From Streptomyces xanthophaeus (GTDB lineage: Bacteria > Actinomycetota > Actinomycetes > Streptomycetales > Streptomycetaceae): a stretch of 64,000 nt of DNA. The translations under genes were made by a program, and so were the position numbers. Positions 25,328-35,506 of the stretch are shown here, in pieces (position 1 is the first letter of the stretch; each line of letters starts with the position of its first letter). The notes beneath the pieces were generated by a model. The model searched no databases. It saw only the letters and a list, made by a program, of their open reading frames with translations, and had not been told where the DNA came from. The DNA lies in NCBI RefSeq assembly GCF_030440515.1, contig NZ_CP076543.1:3410001-3474000 (forward strand), in the 5' to 3' direction.

Positions 25328-26686
25328 CTAGCCCAGCGCGGACTTCACGACGTCCGCGAGGCGGCCGGCGACCGAGCGGGCCTGCTCGATGTCGGCGGCC
25401 TCGACCATCACCCGTACGAGCGGCTCCGTGCCGGAGGGACGCAGCAGCACCCGCCCGGTGGTGCCCAGCTCGCGCTCGGCGTCGGTGACCGCGGCGGCCA
25501 GCTCGGCGGAGGTGGTGACGCGGGACTTGTCCACGTCGGGAACGTTGATGAGCACCTGCGGCAGCCGCTGCATGACGCCCGCCAGCTCGGCGAGGGACTT
25601 GCCGGTGGCCGCGACGCGCGCCGCCAGCAGCAGGCCGGTCAGGGTGCCGTCGCCGGTCGTCGCGTGGTCCAGGATGATCACGTGGCCGGACTGCTCGCCG
25701 CCGAGCGCGTAGCCGTGCTCCTTCATCGACTCCAGCACGTAGCGGTCGCCGACGCCGGTCTGCACGACCTGGATGCCCTCGGCCTCCATGGCCAGCTTGA
25801 AGCCCAGGTTGGACATCACGGTGCCGACCACGGTGTTCTCGCGCAGCTGGCCGGCCTCACGCATGGCCAGGGCCAGCACGGCGAGGATCTGGTCGCCGTC
25901 GATCTCCTCGCCGGACCCGTCCACGGCCAGGCAGCGGTCGGCGTCGCCGTCGTGCGCGATGCCGAAGTCGGCGCCGTGCTCGACCACGGCCGCCTTGAGC
26001 AGGCCGAGGTGGGTGGAGCCGCAGCCGTCGTTGATGTTGAGGCCGTTGGGTTCCGCGCCGATCGTGACGATCTCCGCGCCGGCCCGGGTGAACGCCTCGG
26101 GCGAGACGTACGCGGCCGCGCCGTGGGCCTCGTCGAGGACGACCTTCAGGCCGTCGAGGCGGTTCGGGAGGACACCGATGAGGTGGGCGACGTACCGGTC
26201 GAAGCCCTCGGTGTAGTCGGAGACGCGGCCGACGCCGGAGCCGGTGGGCCGGTCCCAGGGAGCGCCCGTGCGGTGCTGCTCGTAGGTCGACTCGATGCGG
26301 TCCTCCAGCTCGTCGGCGAGCTTGTGGCCGCCGCGCGCGAAGAACTTGATGCCGTTGTCGGGCATGGCGTTGTGGCTGGCGGAGAGCATCACGCCGAGGT
26401 CGGCGCCCAGCGCACCGGTGAGATACGCCACCGCCGGGGTGGGCAGCACACCGACGCGCAGGACGTCCACGCCCGCGCTCGCGAGGCCGGCCACGACCGC
26501 GGCCTCCAGGAATTCGCCTGAGGCGCGGGGGTCCCGGCCGACCACGGCGGTCGCCCGGTGGCCCTCGAAGGTGCCCGCCTCGGCCAGTACGTGGGCAGCC
26601 GCCACGGAGAGGCCGAGCGCGAGCTCCGCCGTCAGATCCGCGTTGGCAACGCCGCGTACACCGTCCGTCCCGAAGAGTCGTCCCAC
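25328..26686 (-). CDS. glmM: Phosphoglucosamine mutase
   Basis: Converts glucosamine-6-P to glucosamine-1-P for UDP-GlcNAc and peptidoglycan. 452 aa from GTG 26686, preceded by GGGAGGA. The phosphoserine loop [17 protein letters not shown] lies near residue 100, the metal-binding DGDADR near residue 245, and the C-terminal [16 protein letters not shown] phosphate-binding loop is intact. Lies between DUF389 (convergent) and the rplM-rpsI operon. Confidence 0.97.
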   Translation of the reverse strand: MGRLFGTDGVRGVANADLTAELALGLSVAAAHVLAEAGTFEGHRATAVVGRDPRASGEFLEAAVVAGLASAGVDVLRVGVLPTPAVAYLTGALGADLGVMLSASHNAMPDNGIKFFARGGHKLADELEDRIESTYEQHRTGAPWDRPTGSGVGRVSDYTEGFDRYVAHLIGVLPNRLDGLKVVLDEAHGAAAYVSPEAFTRAGAEIVTIGAEPNGLNINDGCGSTHLGLLKAAVVEHGADFGIAHDGDADRCLAVDGSGEEIDGDQILAVLALAMREAGQLRENTVVGTVMSNLGFKLAMEAEGIQVVQTGVGDRYVLESMKEHGYALGGEQSGHVIILDHATTGDGTLTGLLLAARVAATGKSLAELAGVMQRLPQVLINVPDVDKSRVTTSAELAAAVTDAERELGTTGRVLLRPSGTEPLVRVMVEAADIEQARSVAGRLADVVKSALG

Positions 26687-26756
26687 TGTTGTCCTCCCGA
26701 GTTTCCGCTTCGCGTATGACCGCTTGTGACAGGTATTTGCCGCTTGTGGCGGTAAA

Positions 26757-26800
26757 CGAACCGCCCCGACAGCACAGAGAGTGCTGCCGGGGCGGTTTCG
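26757..26800 (-). terminator. Terminator of the rplM-rpsI operon
   Basis: Stem CGAACCGCCCCGaCAGCAC / GTGCTGcCGGGGCGGTTTCG with a 5-nt loop, 22 bp after rpsI. Confidence 0.85.
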
Positions 26801-26821
26801 TTGCAGAACAGCAGGCGCAGA

Positions 26822-27343
26822 TTAACGCTTGCTGTACTGCGGAGCCTTACGGGCCTTCTTGAGACCGGCCTTCTTGCGCTCGACCGCACGGTCGTCGCGG
26901 GAAAGGAAGCCGGCCTTCTTCAGCGCCGGGCGGTTGTTGTCCACGTCCGCCTCGTTCAGCGCACGGGCCACACCCAGGCGCAGGGCGCCGGCCTGGCCGG
27001 AGACGCCGCCACCCGAGATGCGGGCGATGACGTCGTAGCGGCCGTCAAGCTCGAGGAGCTTGAAGGGCTCGTTGACTTCCTGCTGGTGCACCTTGTTGGG
27101 GAAGTAGTCCTCAAGGGTGCGACCGTTGATCTTCCACTTGCCGGTGCCCGGAACGATCCGGACGCGGGCGATGGCGTTCTTGCGACGGCCCAGGCCGGCG
27201 GCCGGCTGGGGGTCGCCGAAGCGACCGGCAAGGGACTCGGAGGTGTAGTCGCCCTCGACGACGACCTCAGACTCGCTGGTGTACTCCTCGACGTTGCCCT
27301 CGAACTCGTCGACGGGGGTCGTCTCGGCGGTGGTCTCGGCCAC
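26822..27343 (-). CDS. rpsI: 30S ribosomal protein S9 (uS9)
   Basis: 173 aa. The conserved body begins near residue 50 ([17 protein letters not shown]) and ends in the basic tail [12 protein letters not shown] that reaches the decoding centre. The first ~45 residues are an acidic Glu/Thr/Ser extension common in actinobacterial S9. Downstream of rplM by 42 bp. Confidence 0.98.
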   Translation of the reverse strand: MAETTAETTPVDEFEGNVEEYTSESEVVVEGDYTSESLAGRFGDPQPAAGLGRRKNAIARVRIVPGTGKWKINGRTLEDYFPNKVHQQEVNEPFKLLELDGRYDVIARISGGGVSGQAGALRLGVARALNEADVDNNRPALKKAGFLSRDDRAVERKKAGLKKARKAPQYSKR

Positions 27344-27385
27344 GATGCTCCTCAGAATTTTCTACGTCTTAGGGGGTGGCCGGAA

Positions 27386-27829
27386 CTACTGCGCGACCTG
27401 GGTGATCTCGAACGGCACCGGCTGCTGGGCAGCGTGGGGGTGCTGGTCGCCCGAGTAGACCTTCAGCTTCGAGAGCATCTGACGGCCCAGGGTGTTCTTG
27501 GGGAGCATGCCCTTGATGGCCTTCTCGACGGCCTTCTCCGGGTTGTTCGCCAGGAGGTCGTCGTAGCGCACCGAGCGGAGACCACCCGGGTAGCCGGAGT
27601 GGCGGTACGCCATCTTCTGCGACGCCTTGTTGCCGGACAGGTGAACCTTGTCGGCGTTGACGATGATGACGAAGTCGCCCATGTCCATGTGGGGGGCGTA
27701 GGTCGGCTTGTGCTTACCCCGCAGGAGGGCAGCGGCCTGGGTCGCCAGACGGCCGAGGACAACGTCCTGGGCGTCGATGACGAGCCACTGGCGCGAGATG
27801 TCGCCGGGCTTGGGGCTGAACGTACGCAC
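27386..27829 (-). CDS. rplM: 50S ribosomal protein L13 (uL13)
   Basis: 147 aa, standard size, with [20 protein letters not shown] at the start and the [11 protein letters not shown] segment. First gene of rplM-rpsI. The ~230-bp upstream gap should hold the promoter; no clear boxes were fixed there. Confidence 0.98.
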   Translation of the reverse strand: MRTFSPKPGDISRQWLVIDAQDVVLGRLATQAAALLRGKHKPTYAPHMDMGDFVIIVNADKVHLSGNKASQKMAYRHSGYPGGLRSVRYDDLLANNPEKAVEKAIKGMLPKNTLGRQMLSKLKVYSGDQHPHAAQQPVPFEITQVAQ

Positions 27830-28060
27830 GCGTATGCCTTCGCTTCTTCAGTGGTGGTATCCCAAGGGCGTAAGCCCCACGGGAAGGTCCTGACAGGGTC
27901 ACCACGGACGATCACGACAGCCCTCGTTCACAACGGGGACGCAACCCGCGCGAACTGCTGGTCATCGGTCCGGTGGACCGGCGCAAGGCCCTTTCACGTG
28001 AGAATGAGAAAGCCAATACGCATAACAAACCAGCAGGATACCCAAGCAGACCCGTACGGG

Positions 28061-29371
28061 TCAAAACGCGGTCCGCGATGCCGATTCTGCTGACGTCGCG
28101 GCGCACTCCGGTTCGGTCCTGGGTGGGGACCCCGCAGTTGTTACGGGCTCCAGAGTAACCCGCCCGGAGCGCAGTGCACGACGCGCCAGCACGATCACGA
28201 GTCCGCAGAGCGTGGCGCAGTCCTTGAAGGCGCGCCGTTTGGCCTCCAGCTCGGACGGCCACGGGATGCCCGCCACCTGGGGCCCCAACGCCGCCCAGAA
28301 CCAGGGCGAACGCGCCGCCGCGTCCGTCCGCACCACCGACGCCAACAGCAGCGGCAGGACCACCAGCAGGTAGTGGTCGAAGGACGGCCGCGACACCAGG
28401 AATGCGGCGAGCATCACCATGCAGGCGGTCTCCACCAGGCGCAGCTCGCCCCCGTCGGTGTCCTCCCGCCGCCACCGCACCCAGGCCGCCCACAGGCCCG
28501 CGCCGGCCCCCGCGAAGGCCACCAGCACCGCCAGCGGCACCGGCACCCCCAGCCGCGGCAGCACGGCGATCGGCGAGGCGTCCCACGGCAGCGCGTACGA
28601 GTCCTGTCCCTGGAGCAGGAAGGGCAGGGTCTTGGTGAAGAACAGCGACGGGCTCGGCATCACCAGCGCACCGGCCAGCGAGAACCCCAGCGGCACCAGC
28701 ACGGCCGCGGCCAGCCCGCGCCACCGCCGGGCGACCAGGAAGAGCAGCCCAAGAGGCACGAGCATCGGCTTGCACGCGATCGCGAGCCCCACCACCAGAC
28801 CGGCCGACCCCCACGAGCGCCGCTGCGCGAGCAGCAGCGCCACCGGCAGGGCGGCCGCCGAGATGGCGGTCCAGTTGCCGATCAGCACGAGGTTGACGTA
28901 CGGCTTGCAGGCGAGGGCGAACACAGTGAAGCCGCCGACCGCGAAGCGCGAGCGCAGCGGCACCGCGAATATCCGCAGCGCGGCCAGCCAGCCGGCGCCC
29001 AGCAGCCCCGACATCCCGATCGGCAGCAGCCAGCGCAGCACCTCACGCGGCAGCAGCGCCTCGGGAACCGCCATGATCACGGCACTGGGCAGGTAGAGGA
29101 AGCGCTTGTCCTCGTACGGGGACCCGCCCGCCAGCAGCGTCTCCGCGGCCTTGACCACGAACGCGTTGTCGGAGCCCCAGTTCGCCCGCAGGCTCGTGGA
29201 GACGGCGATCCCGAGGAGCACCGCGAGGGAGACCACCTGCCAGGACCGGGCGGCCGGCTGCAGCAGCCAGTCGATCAGCCGGTTCCCGGATCCCCCGCCC
29301 CCCGTGTCCCCGTCCCCGGCGCCCCCGACCCCGGCATCCCGGGTCCTGACGGCCTGGTTCTCCCACTTCAT
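28061..29371 (-). CDS. GT87-type membrane glycosyltransferase (DUF2029)
   Basis: About 436 aa from ATG 29371 (MKWENQAV). After a Gly-rich N-terminus it has about ten hydrophobic segments. The first external loop has NWGSDNAFVVKAAETLLAGGSPYEDKR, where the Asp is the expected catalytic residue of GT-C polyprenol-phosphate-dependent transferases such as mycobacterial PimE and AftC. It also has RFLYLPSAVI and ACKPYVNLVLIGN. Likely transfers mannose or arabinose-type sugars to a wall glycolipid or glycan on the outer face of the membrane; acceptor unknown. The ATG follows TAGCAT at 7 nt, suggesting a leaderless message. Confidence 0.82.
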   Translation of the reverse strand: MKWENQAVRTRDAGVGGAGDGDTGGGGSGNRLIDWLLQPAARSWQVVSLAVLLGIAVSTSLRANWGSDNAFVVKAAETLLAGGSPYEDKRFLYLPSAVIMAVPEALLPREVLRWLLPIGMSGLLGAGWLAALRIFAVPLRSRFAVGGFTVFALACKPYVNLVLIGNWTAISAAALPVALLLAQRRSWGSAGLVVGLAIACKPMLVPLGLLFLVARRWRGLAAAVLVPLGFSLAGALVMPSPSLFFTKTLPFLLQGQDSYALPWDASPIAVLPRLGVPVPLAVLVAFAGAGAGLWAAWVRWRREDTDGGELRLVETACMVMLAAFLVSRPSFDHYLLVVLPLLLASVVRTDAAARSPWFWAALGPQVAGIPWPSELEAKRRAFKDCATLCGLVIVLARRALRSGRVTLEPVTTAGSPPRTEPECAATSAESASRTAF

Positions 29372-29378
29372 CAGCCAG

Positions 29379-29384
29379 ATGCTA
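29379..29384 (-). promoter_or_regulatory. -10-like box, leaderless start of the GT87 gene
   Basis: Complement reads TAGCAT, then 7 nt, then ATG 29371. Weaker than the other examples. Confidence 0.35.
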
Positions 29385-29440
29385 GGCCGCAGCCCCACGA
29401 CGCCTGCCCCTCACTCGACCGAGGGGGCCACGGTCTCCCC

Positions 29441-31060
29441 CTAGCGCTTGCGTTCGACTCTACGTTCGTCCCAGACGGGTTCCTGAGTCTCCCGCACAAC
29501 ACCGTCCGAACCGAAGACCAGGTAACGGTCAAATGTGCGCGCGAACCACCGGTCGTGCGTGACGCACAGCACAGTGCCGTCGTACGCCTCCAGTCCGTCC
29601 TGCAGGGCCTCCGCCGACTCCAGGTCCAGGTTGTCCGTCGGCTCGTCCAGCAGCAGCGCCGTGGTGCCCGCCAGCTCCAGCAGCAGGATCTGGAAGCGCG
29701 CCTGCTGCCCGCCCGAGAGCTTCTCGAACGGCTGGTCGCCCTGGCGCTCCAGCTCGTACCGGCGCAGGGCGCCCATCGCCTGCCCCAGGGGCTTCGCCGC
29801 CTCCGTCCACAGGATGTCGACGAGGGTCCGCCCGAAGAGCTCCGGGTGGGCGTGGGTCTGCGCGAAGTGGCCGGGAACCACCCGCGCGCCCAGCTTCCAC
29901 GTGCCCGTGTGCTTGACGTCCTCGCCCGCCATCAGGCGCAGGAAGTGCGACTTGCCCGAGCCGTTCGAGCCGAGGACCGCGACCCGCTCCCCGTAGAAGA
30001 CCTCCAGGGAGAAGGGCTTCATCAGGCCGGTCAGCTCCAGGTTCTCGACGGTCAGGGCGCGCACGCCCGTCCGCCCGCCCTTGAGCCGCATCCGGATGTC
30101 CTGCTCCCGCGGCGGCTCCGGCGGCGGGCCGGCCTCCTCGAACTTCTGGAAGCGGGTCTGCATCGCCCGGTACCGCGAGGCCATGTCGGGGCTGCTCGCG
30201 GCCTGGTTGCGCAGCCGCAGCACCAGCGCCTTCAGCCGCGCGTGCTCCTCGTCCCAGCGCCGCTTGAGCTCCTCGAAGCGCGCGAAGCGCTCCTTGCGGG
30301 CGTCGTGGTACGTGGCGAAGCCGGCGCCGTGCACCCAGACGTCGGAGCCCGTCGGGCTCGCCTCCAGGCTGATGATCTTCTCGGCGGCCTGCGTCAGCAG
30401 CTCCCGGTCGTGGGAGACGAAGAGCACCGTCTTGCGGGTGGCCTTCAGCTGCTCCTCCAGCCAGCGCTTGCCGGGGACGTCCAGATAGTTGTCCGGCTCG
30501 TCGAGGAGCAGCACCTCGTCGGGCCCGCGCAGCAGCGCCTCCAGCACGAGGCGCTTCTGCTCACCGCCCGACAGCGTGCGCACCTCGCGGAACTGCGCGG
30601 TGTCGTACGGGATCGCCAGCGCGGCCATGGTGCAGACGTCCCACAGCGTCTCCGCCTCGTACCCCTGGACGTCCGCCCAGTCGCTCAGCGCCTGCGCGTA
30701 GGCCATCTGGGCGGCCTCGTCGTCCACGGTCAGGATCAGCTGCTCGGCGCGGTCCACCGCCTTGGCGGCTTCACGGATGCGCGGCTGGGCCACCGAGACC
30801 AGCAGGTCCCGTACGGTCGTCTCGTCCCGCACCGAGCCCACGAACTGCGACATCACGCCGAGGCCGCCGGAGACGGTGATCCCGCCGCCGTGCGGCTGGA
30901 GCTCGCCGGAGATCATCTTCAGCAGGGTGGTCTTGCCGGCCCCGTTCGCCCCGACGAGCGCGGCGACCGACCCCTCCCCCACGCGGAAGGAGACGTCAGG
31001 GAGCAGTACCCGCCCGTCGGGAAGGTAGTACTCCAGGTGGCTGGCTTCGAGATGTCCCAT
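29441..31060 (-). CDS. ABC-F family ATP-binding protein
   Basis: 539 aa from ATG 31060 (MGHLEASHLEYYLPDGR), preceded at 7 nt by GACAAT; an ATG three codons upstream is also possible. Two ABC ATPase domains without membrane segments: Walker A GANGAGKTT and GSNGSGKSH, signatures LSGGEQKRL and LSGGQQARF, Walker B LLLDEPDNYLD and LLLDEPTDNLD. A charged linker (RFEELKRRWDEEHARLKALV) joins them. The fold marks ABC-F proteins, which act on ribosomes as translation factors or antibiotic protection proteins. Nothing nearby points to drug resistance, so a housekeeping role is as likely. Confidence 0.9.
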   Translation of the reverse strand: MGHLEASHLEYYLPDGRVLLPDVSFRVGEGSVAALVGANGAGKTTLLKMISGELQPHGGGITVSGGLGVMSQFVGSVRDETTVRDLLVSVAQPRIREAAKAVDRAEQLILTVDDEAAQMAYAQALSDWADVQGYEAETLWDVCTMAALAIPYDTAQFREVRTLSGGEQKRLVLEALLRGPDEVLLLDEPDNYLDVPGKRWLEEQLKATRKTVLFVSHDRELLTQAAEKIISLEASPTGSDVWVHGAGFATYHDARKERFARFEELKRRWDEEHARLKALVLRLRNQAASSPDMASRYRAMQTRFQKFEEAGPPPEPPREQDIRMRLKGGRTGVRALTVENLELTGLMKPFSLEVFYGERVAVLGSNGSGKSHFLRLMAGEDVKHTGTWKLGARVVPGHFAQTHAHPELFGRTLVDILWTEAAKPLGQAMGALRRYELERQGDQPFEKLSGGQQARFQILLLELAGTTALLLDEPTDNLDLESAEALQDGLEAYDGTVLCVTHDRWFARTFDRYLVFGSDGVVRETQEPVWDERRVERKR

Positions 31061-31067
31061 GCCGGGC

Positions 31068-31073
31068 ATTGTC
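31068..31073 (-). promoter_or_regulatory. -10 box, leaderless start of the ABC-F gene
   Basis: Complement reads GACAAT, then 7 nt, then ATG 31060. Confidence 0.45.
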
Positions 31074-31125
31074 CCGGTCCGGCGCCGATCCGCCCAAACG
31101 GATTAGCCGGACGCGTACGGGGCCT

Positions 31126-31977
31126 TCAGCAGCAGCCGGCGCCCGGCAGGGTCCGCATGTTGCGCGCTTCCTTGCTGCGGGCGGCCAGCAGCTCGTCCGC
31201 CGGGTAGCCGACCTCCTCCAGGGTCAGACCGTGCGGCTTGACCACGTGCACCGAAGAGTCCCGTACGGCGGCCGCCAGCACCTTGCCGGGCCAGTCGGTG
31301 GGCCGGTGCCCGTCGCCGACGTGCAGCAGGGCTCCCACCAGCGAGCGCACCATGTTGTGGCAGAAGGCGTCGGCGCGGACGGTCGCGGTGATGATCCCGT
31401 CCTCGGCGCGCTCCCAGCTGAGCTGCTGGAGGGTACGGATGGTCGTGGCGCCCTCGCGCTTCTTGCAGTACGCGGCGAAGTCGTGCTCGCCGAGCAGCGG
31501 GGCGGCGGCCTCGTTCATGGCGTCCACGTCGAGCGGCCACTGGTGCCAGAGCACGTGCCCGCGGCGCAGCGGGTCGACGCCGCCCTGGTGGTCGCCGACG
31601 CGGTAGGCGTAGCGGCGCCAGACGGCCGAGAAACGCGCGTTGAAGCCCTCGGGGGCCTCGGCCACCTTCCACACCCGTACGTCGTGCGGCAGCCGGCCCG
31701 CGAGCCGGCGCAGCAGCTTGTCGTGGTGCTCGGCCCACACCTCCTCGGCGAGGTCGAACTGGGCGACCTGCCCGCGGGCGTGCACGCCCGCGTCGGTCCG
31801 CCCCGCCACGGTCAGCTCGACCGGCTCGGACAGCCGCATCACGGTCTGCAGGGCCGACTCCAGCTCGCCCTGGACGGTCCGCAGCACGCGCTGCTTCGCC
31901 CAGCCGGAGAAGTCCTTGCCGTCGTAGCTCAGGTCCAGCCGCACCCGGACGTGCCCGGGCTCCACCTCGTCACTCAC
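31126..31977 (-). CDS. truA: tRNA pseudouridine synthase A
   Basis: Makes pseudouridine at positions 38-40 of tRNA anticodon stems. 283 aa from GTG 31977; the frame continues upstream but those residues overlap the rplQ terminator. The catalytic Asp lies in [15 protein letters not shown] near residue 55. Other marks: [30 protein letters not shown] and [13 protein letters not shown]. Follows rplQ by 110 bp, as is common. Confidence 0.96.
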   Translation of the reverse strand: MSDEVEPGHVRVRLDLSYDGKDFSGWAKQRVLRTVQGELESALQTVMRLSEPVELTVAGRTDAGVHARGQVAQFDLAEEVWAEHHDKLLRRLAGRLPHDVRVWKVAEAPEGFNARFSAVWRRYAYRVGDHQGGVDPLRRGHVLWHQWPLDVDAMNEAAAPLLGEHDFAAYCKKREGATTIRTLQQLSWERAEDGIITATVRADAFCHNMVRSLVGALLHVGDGHRPTDWPGKVLAAAVRDSSVHVVKPHGLTLEEVGYPADELLAARSKEARNMRTLPGAGCC

Positions 31978-32020
31978 GTGACCGATCCTCTCAGAAAGCC
32001 GATACCGCCAGGCAAAAGCA

Positions 32021-32055
32021 GAACGGGCCCGCCCCGGAAGGGGGCGGGCCCGTTC
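32021..32055 (-). terminator. Terminator of the alpha operon (after rplQ)
   Basis: GAACGGGCCCGCCCC / GGGGCGGGCCCGTTC, perfect 15-bp stem with 5-nt loop, 32 bp after the rplQ stop. Confidence 0.9.
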
Positions 32056-32087
32056 AGAGCCGTTCAAGCAAGCGTGATCCCGGGGGA

Positions 32088-32549
32088 TCAGGCCTCCTTG
32101 GTCTCCTCGGCGGGGGTCTCGACAGCCTCCGCCTCCTTGACCGCGCGCTTGGTGGCGGCCTCGGCCTCACCGGTGGCCTGCTGGGCGACCGTGAGGGCCT
32201 CGACCAGCTCGATCACGGCCATCGGGGCGTTGTCGCCACGACGGTTGCCGATCTTGGTGATGCGCGTGTAACCACCGGGGCGGTTCTCGTAGCGCGGGGC
32301 GATCTCGGTGAACAGCGTGTGCACGATGCTCTTGTCCGTGATCGTCTGCAGCACCAGGCGACGGTTGTGGATGTCGCCCTTCTTGGCCTTGGTGACCAGA
32401 CGCTCGGCGTAGGGACGCAGGCGACGGGCCTTGGCCTCGGTGGTGGTGATGCGGCCGTGCTCGAAGAGCGACTTCGCGAGGTTCGCGAGGAGGTGCTTCT
32501 CGTGCGCGGCGGAACCGCCCAGACGGGCACCCTTTGCGGGACGCGGCAT
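32088..32549 (-). CDS. rplQ: 50S ribosomal protein L17 (bL17)
   Basis: 153 aa. [20 protein letters not shown] starts the conserved ~115-residue body; an acidic, Ala/Glu-rich tail ([15 protein letters not shown]) follows. Last gene of the alpha operon, 141 bp after rpoA, with a strong hairpin behind it. Confidence 0.98.
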   Translation of the reverse strand: MPRPAKGARLGGSAAHEKHLLANLAKSLFEHGRITTTEAKARRLRPYAERLVTKAKKGDIHNRRLVLQTITDKSIVHTLFTEIAPRYENRPGGYTRITKIGNRRGDNAPMAVIELVEALTVAQQATGEAEAATKRAVKEAEAVETPAEETKEA

Positions 32550-32690
32550 GGTGTAACTCCTTCATATCTGCACCGGCCGTGTCAGGTACCGGTGTCAGTT
32601 CCCCCGAGGCGGATGCCGCGGGAAAGTTTTCGGTTCAAACCCGGCCGGCGACCCAGGCCAAAGGCCTCAGCCGCCGGCGGCGGGGGTGAA

Positions 32691-33713
32691 TCAGTACTGC
32701 TCGGTCTCGACGAAACCGGCGTCCGCGTCGTCGTCGGCGCCGAAGGCGTCGGCGGCGGCGGTCGGGTCGAATCCGGGCGGGCTGTCCTTGAGCGCCAGGC
32801 CCATGCCGGCCAGCTTCGCCTTGACCTCGTCGATCGACTTCGCACCGAAGTTGCGGATGTCGAGCAGGTCGGCCTCGGAGCGGGCGACGAGCTCACCCAC
32901 GGAGTGGATGCCCTCGCGCTTGAGGCAGTTGTACGAGCGGACCGTGAGCTCGAGCTCCTCGATCGGCAGCGCCAGGTCGGCGGCCAGGGCCGCGTCCGTC
33001 GGCGAGGGGCCCATGTCGATGCCCTCGGCGTCGATGTTGAGCTCGCGCGCCAGACCGAACAGCTCGACCAGGGTCTTACCGGCGGACGCCATGGCGTCAC
33101 GCGGGCGCATGGCCTGCTTGGTCTCGACGTCGACGATCAGCTTGTCGAAGTCGGTGCGCTGCTCGACTCGGGTCGCCTCGACCTTGTAGGTGACCTTGAG
33201 GACCGGGCTGTAGATGGAGTCGACCGGGATACGGCCGATCTCCTGGCCCAGCTGCTTGTTCTGGACGGCGGAGACGTAGCCGCGACCGCGCTCGACGGTC
33301 AGCTCCATCTCCAGCTTGCCCTTGCCGTTGAGCGTGGCGAGGACCAGGTCCGGGTTGTGCACCTCGACACCGGCCGGGGGCGCGATGTCAGCAGCGGTGA
33401 CCAGGCCGGGACCCTGCTTGCGCAGGTACATCACGACCGGCTCGTCGTGCTCCGAGGAGACGACCAGCTGCTTGATGTTGAGGATGATGTCGGTGACGTC
33501 TTCCTTGACGCCCGGCACGGTGGTGAACTCGTGCAGGACGCCGTCCACGCGGATGCTGGTGACAGCGGCACCCGGGATGGAGGACAGGAGGGTACGGCGC
33601 AGGGAGTTGCCGAGGGTGTAGCCGAAGCCCGGCTCCAGCGGCTCGATCACGAACCGCGAGCGGTACTCGTCGACGACCTCTTCGGTCAGCGAAGGACGCT
33701 GAGCGATAAGCAT
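32691..33713 (-). CDS. rpoA: RNA polymerase alpha subunit
   Basis: 340 aa. The N-terminal assembly domain (about 1-230; [20 protein letters not shown]) is joined by a flexible linker to the C-terminal DNA- and activator-binding domain ([44 protein letters not shown]). Acidic tail. ATG preceded by GAAGGAACA. Separated from rpsK by 206 bp that include a strong hairpin, so it may also have its own promoter. Confidence 0.99.
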   Translation of the reverse strand: MLIAQRPSLTEEVVDEYRSRFVIEPLEPGFGYTLGNSLRRTLLSSIPGAAVTSIRVDGVLHEFTTVPGVKEDVTDIILNIKQLVVSSEHDEPVVMYLRKQGPGLVTAADIAPPAGVEVHNPDLVLATLNGKGKLEMELTVERGRGYVSAVQNKQLGQEIGRIPVDSIYSPVLKVTYKVEATRVEQRTDFDKLIVDVETKQAMRPRDAMASAGKTLVELFGLARELNIDAEGIDMGPSPTDAALAADLALPIEELELTVRSYNCLKREGIHSVGELVARSEADLLDIRNFGAKSIDEVKAKLAGMGLALKDSPPGFDPTAAADAFGADDDADAGFVETEQY

Positions 33714-33795
33714 GTCTGTGTTCCTTCATTCGTGGACGCCCACTATTTGACGCCCGACGGGATGCCGTACCGGGGGTACGGCTACTGCAAGGGTA

Positions 33796-33831
33796 CGGGC
33801 GGTACGTCCCCCGAAGGGGTCGTACCGCCCG
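33796..33831 (-). terminator. Hairpin between rpsK and rpoA
   Basis: CGGGCGGTACGtCCCC-cgaa-GGGGtCGTACCGCCCG, perfect complementarity apart from one opposed pair. Lies 89 bp after rpsK and 82 bp before rpoA. May attenuate or end transcription from upstream or set rpoA levels. Confidence 0.7.
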
Positions 33832-33919
33832 GACACTCAAGAACGCACAGGTGCGTCCACTACGTCAGACGCGGCGGCGCGGATCATCCCCGCGGAAGCG
33901 GGGCGAACGCCGCCCCGGA

Positions 33920-34324
33920 TCAGACGCGGCGGCGCTTCGGCGGGCGGCAGCCGTTGTGCGGGGTGGGGGTGACGTCCTGGATCGAGCCGACCTCGAGGCC
34001 GGTGGCCTGGAGGGAGCGGATCGCGGTCTCGCGGCCGGAGCCCGGACCCTTGACGAAGACGTCAACCTTGCGCATGCCGTGCTCCTGCGCGCGGCGGGCG
34101 GCCGACTCGGCGGCCATCTGCGCGGCGAAGGGGGTGGACTTGCGCGAGCCCTTGAAGCCGACGTGGCCGGCGGAGGCCCAGGAGATCACGTTGCCCGAGG
34201 GGTCGGTGATCGAAACGATGGTGTTGTTGAACGTGCTCTTGATGTGGGCGTGCCCGTGAGCGACGTTCTTCTTTTCCTTGCGGCGCACCTTCTTGGCAGC
34301 GCCCTGACGACCCTTGGGGGGCAT
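33920..34324 (-). CDS. rpsK: 30S ribosomal protein S11 (uS11)
   Basis: 134 aa, standard. Contains [37 protein letters not shown] and ends [13 protein letters not shown] follows GTAGGAGAT. rpsD, which many bacteria carry next, is not found between rpsK and rpoA; this is normal for Streptomyces. Confidence 0.99.
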   Translation of the reverse strand: MPPKGRQGAAKKVRRKEKKNVAHGHAHIKSTFNNTIVSITDPSGNVISWASAGHVGFKGSRKSTPFAAQMAAESAARRAQEHGMRKVDVFVKGPGSGRETAIRSLQATGLEVGSIQDVTPTPHNGCRPPKRRRV

Positions 34325-34378
34325 CTAAATCTCCTACGGGAGGTGGTCGGTCCTACAGCGCAAGACCGCTGAACAGGA

Positions 34379-34759
34379 CTACTTCTTGCCCGGCTTCTTC
34401 TTACCGGCGATCGCGCGACGCGGGCCCTTGCGGGTACGCGCGTTGGTGCTGGTGCGCTGACCGTGCACCGGGAGGCCGCGACGGTGGCGGATACCCTGGT
34501 AGCACTGGATCTCGATCTTGCGGCGGATGTCGCCCTGGATCTCGCGGCGGAGGTCACCCTCGGTACGGAGGTTGGCGTCCACGTACTCGCGGATCTTGAC
34601 GAGGTCCTCTTCGGCCAGGTCACGAACGCGGGTGTTCGGGTTCACGCCGGTGGAGGCGAGGATCTCCTTGGACCGGGTGCGCCCGATACCGAAGACGTAG
34701 GTGAGTGCGATCTCCACGCGCTTTTCGCGCGGGATGTCAACACCGGAAACGCGTGCCAT
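34379..34759 (-). CDS. rpsM: 30S ribosomal protein S13 (uS13)
   Basis: 126 aa. [20 protein letters not shown] at the start, [11 protein letters not shown] near residue 25, and the C-terminal tRNA-contacting tail [27 protein letters not shown]. 54 bp upstream of rpsK; 200 bp downstream of rpmJ. Confidence 0.99.
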   Translation of the reverse strand: MARVSGVDIPREKRVEIALTYVFGIGRTRSKEILASTGVNPNTRVRDLAEEDLVKIREYVDANLRTEGDLRREIQGDIRRKIEIQCYQGIRHRRGLPVHGQRTSTNARTRKGPRRAIAGKKKPGKK

Positions 34760-34959
34760 TCAATGGCTCCTGTGTGTTCGGGGGTCTTCAGCAGAACCGA
34801 CCCCGACCGCCGACCACCCCGAAGTGGAGTGATGGTACGCCCGGGTCCCCGGCCCCCGCCGGAGGTACCGCCGGCCCGTGCAGGGCTGGGCGGGTTCTGC
34901 GTATGTACGTTTTCTTACGTCGCGCGAAGAACTGCGGAAGGCAGGTCGGTCGGCGTGCG

Positions 34960-35073
34960 TCAGCCCTGGCGCTGCTTGTGGCGCAGGTTGTCGCAGATGA
35001 CCATGACCCGGCCGTGACGGCGGATCACCTTGCACTTGTCGCAGATCTTCTTGACGCTCGGCTTGACCTTCAT
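34960..35073 (-). CDS. rpmJ: 50S ribosomal protein L36 (bL36), zinc-binding form
   Basis: 37 aa. [22 protein letters not shown]...[12 protein letters not shown] keeps the CxxC...C...H zinc set, the C+ form. Actinobacteria often hold a second, zinc-free copy elsewhere that replaces it when zinc is low. Between infA and rpsM. Confidence 0.98.
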   Translation of the reverse strand: MKVKPSVKKICDKCKVIRRHGRVMVICDNLRHKQRQG

Positions 35074-35146
35074 GTTGGTGAGGTTCTCCGGGTCAGTGCC
35101 ACCACCCGCACCGGGACGGATGCCCAGGCAGGAGTGAGAGCAAGAT

Positions 35147-35368
35147 CTACTTGTATCGGTAGACGATCCGGCCACGCGTCAGGTCGTACGGAGACAGCTC
35201 CACAACGACCCGGTCATCGGGGAGGATGCGGATGTAGTGCATGCGCATCTTGCCGCTGATGTGCGCGAGGACCTTGTGACCGTTCTGGAGTTCCACCTTG
35301 AACATCGCGTTCGGGAGGGACTCGATCACGGTGCCCTCGATTTCGATGGCACCTTGCTTCTTGGCCAC
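35147..35368 (-). CDS. infA: Translation initiation factor IF-1
   Basis: 73 aa, single OB-fold, from GTG 35368. Starts [20 protein letters not shown] and ends [12 protein letters not shown], nearly invariant in actinobacteria. Binds the ribosomal A site during initiation. Located between map and rpmJ, the classic spc/alpha junction. Confidence 0.99.
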   Translation of the reverse strand: MAKKQGAIEIEGTVIESLPNAMFKVELQNGHKVLAHISGKMRMHYIRILPDDRVVVELSPYDLTRGRIVYRYK

Positions 35369-35506
35369 GCTTCGCCTTTCGAATCGGCTACCTTGATCAG
35401 CTCCGTGCGCCATGCAGGCATGGAAGTGCACGAGAGCCGACGAGTCAGTCTACGTCAGGGCACCCAGAAAGACGAATCCGGAAAGTTTGCCCCAGAGTCT
35501 AGATCA

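Noticed and set aside
28373-31207. 944-codon plus-strand open frame
   Set aside because: Antisense to the GT87 and ABC-F genes, whose motifs are unambiguous.
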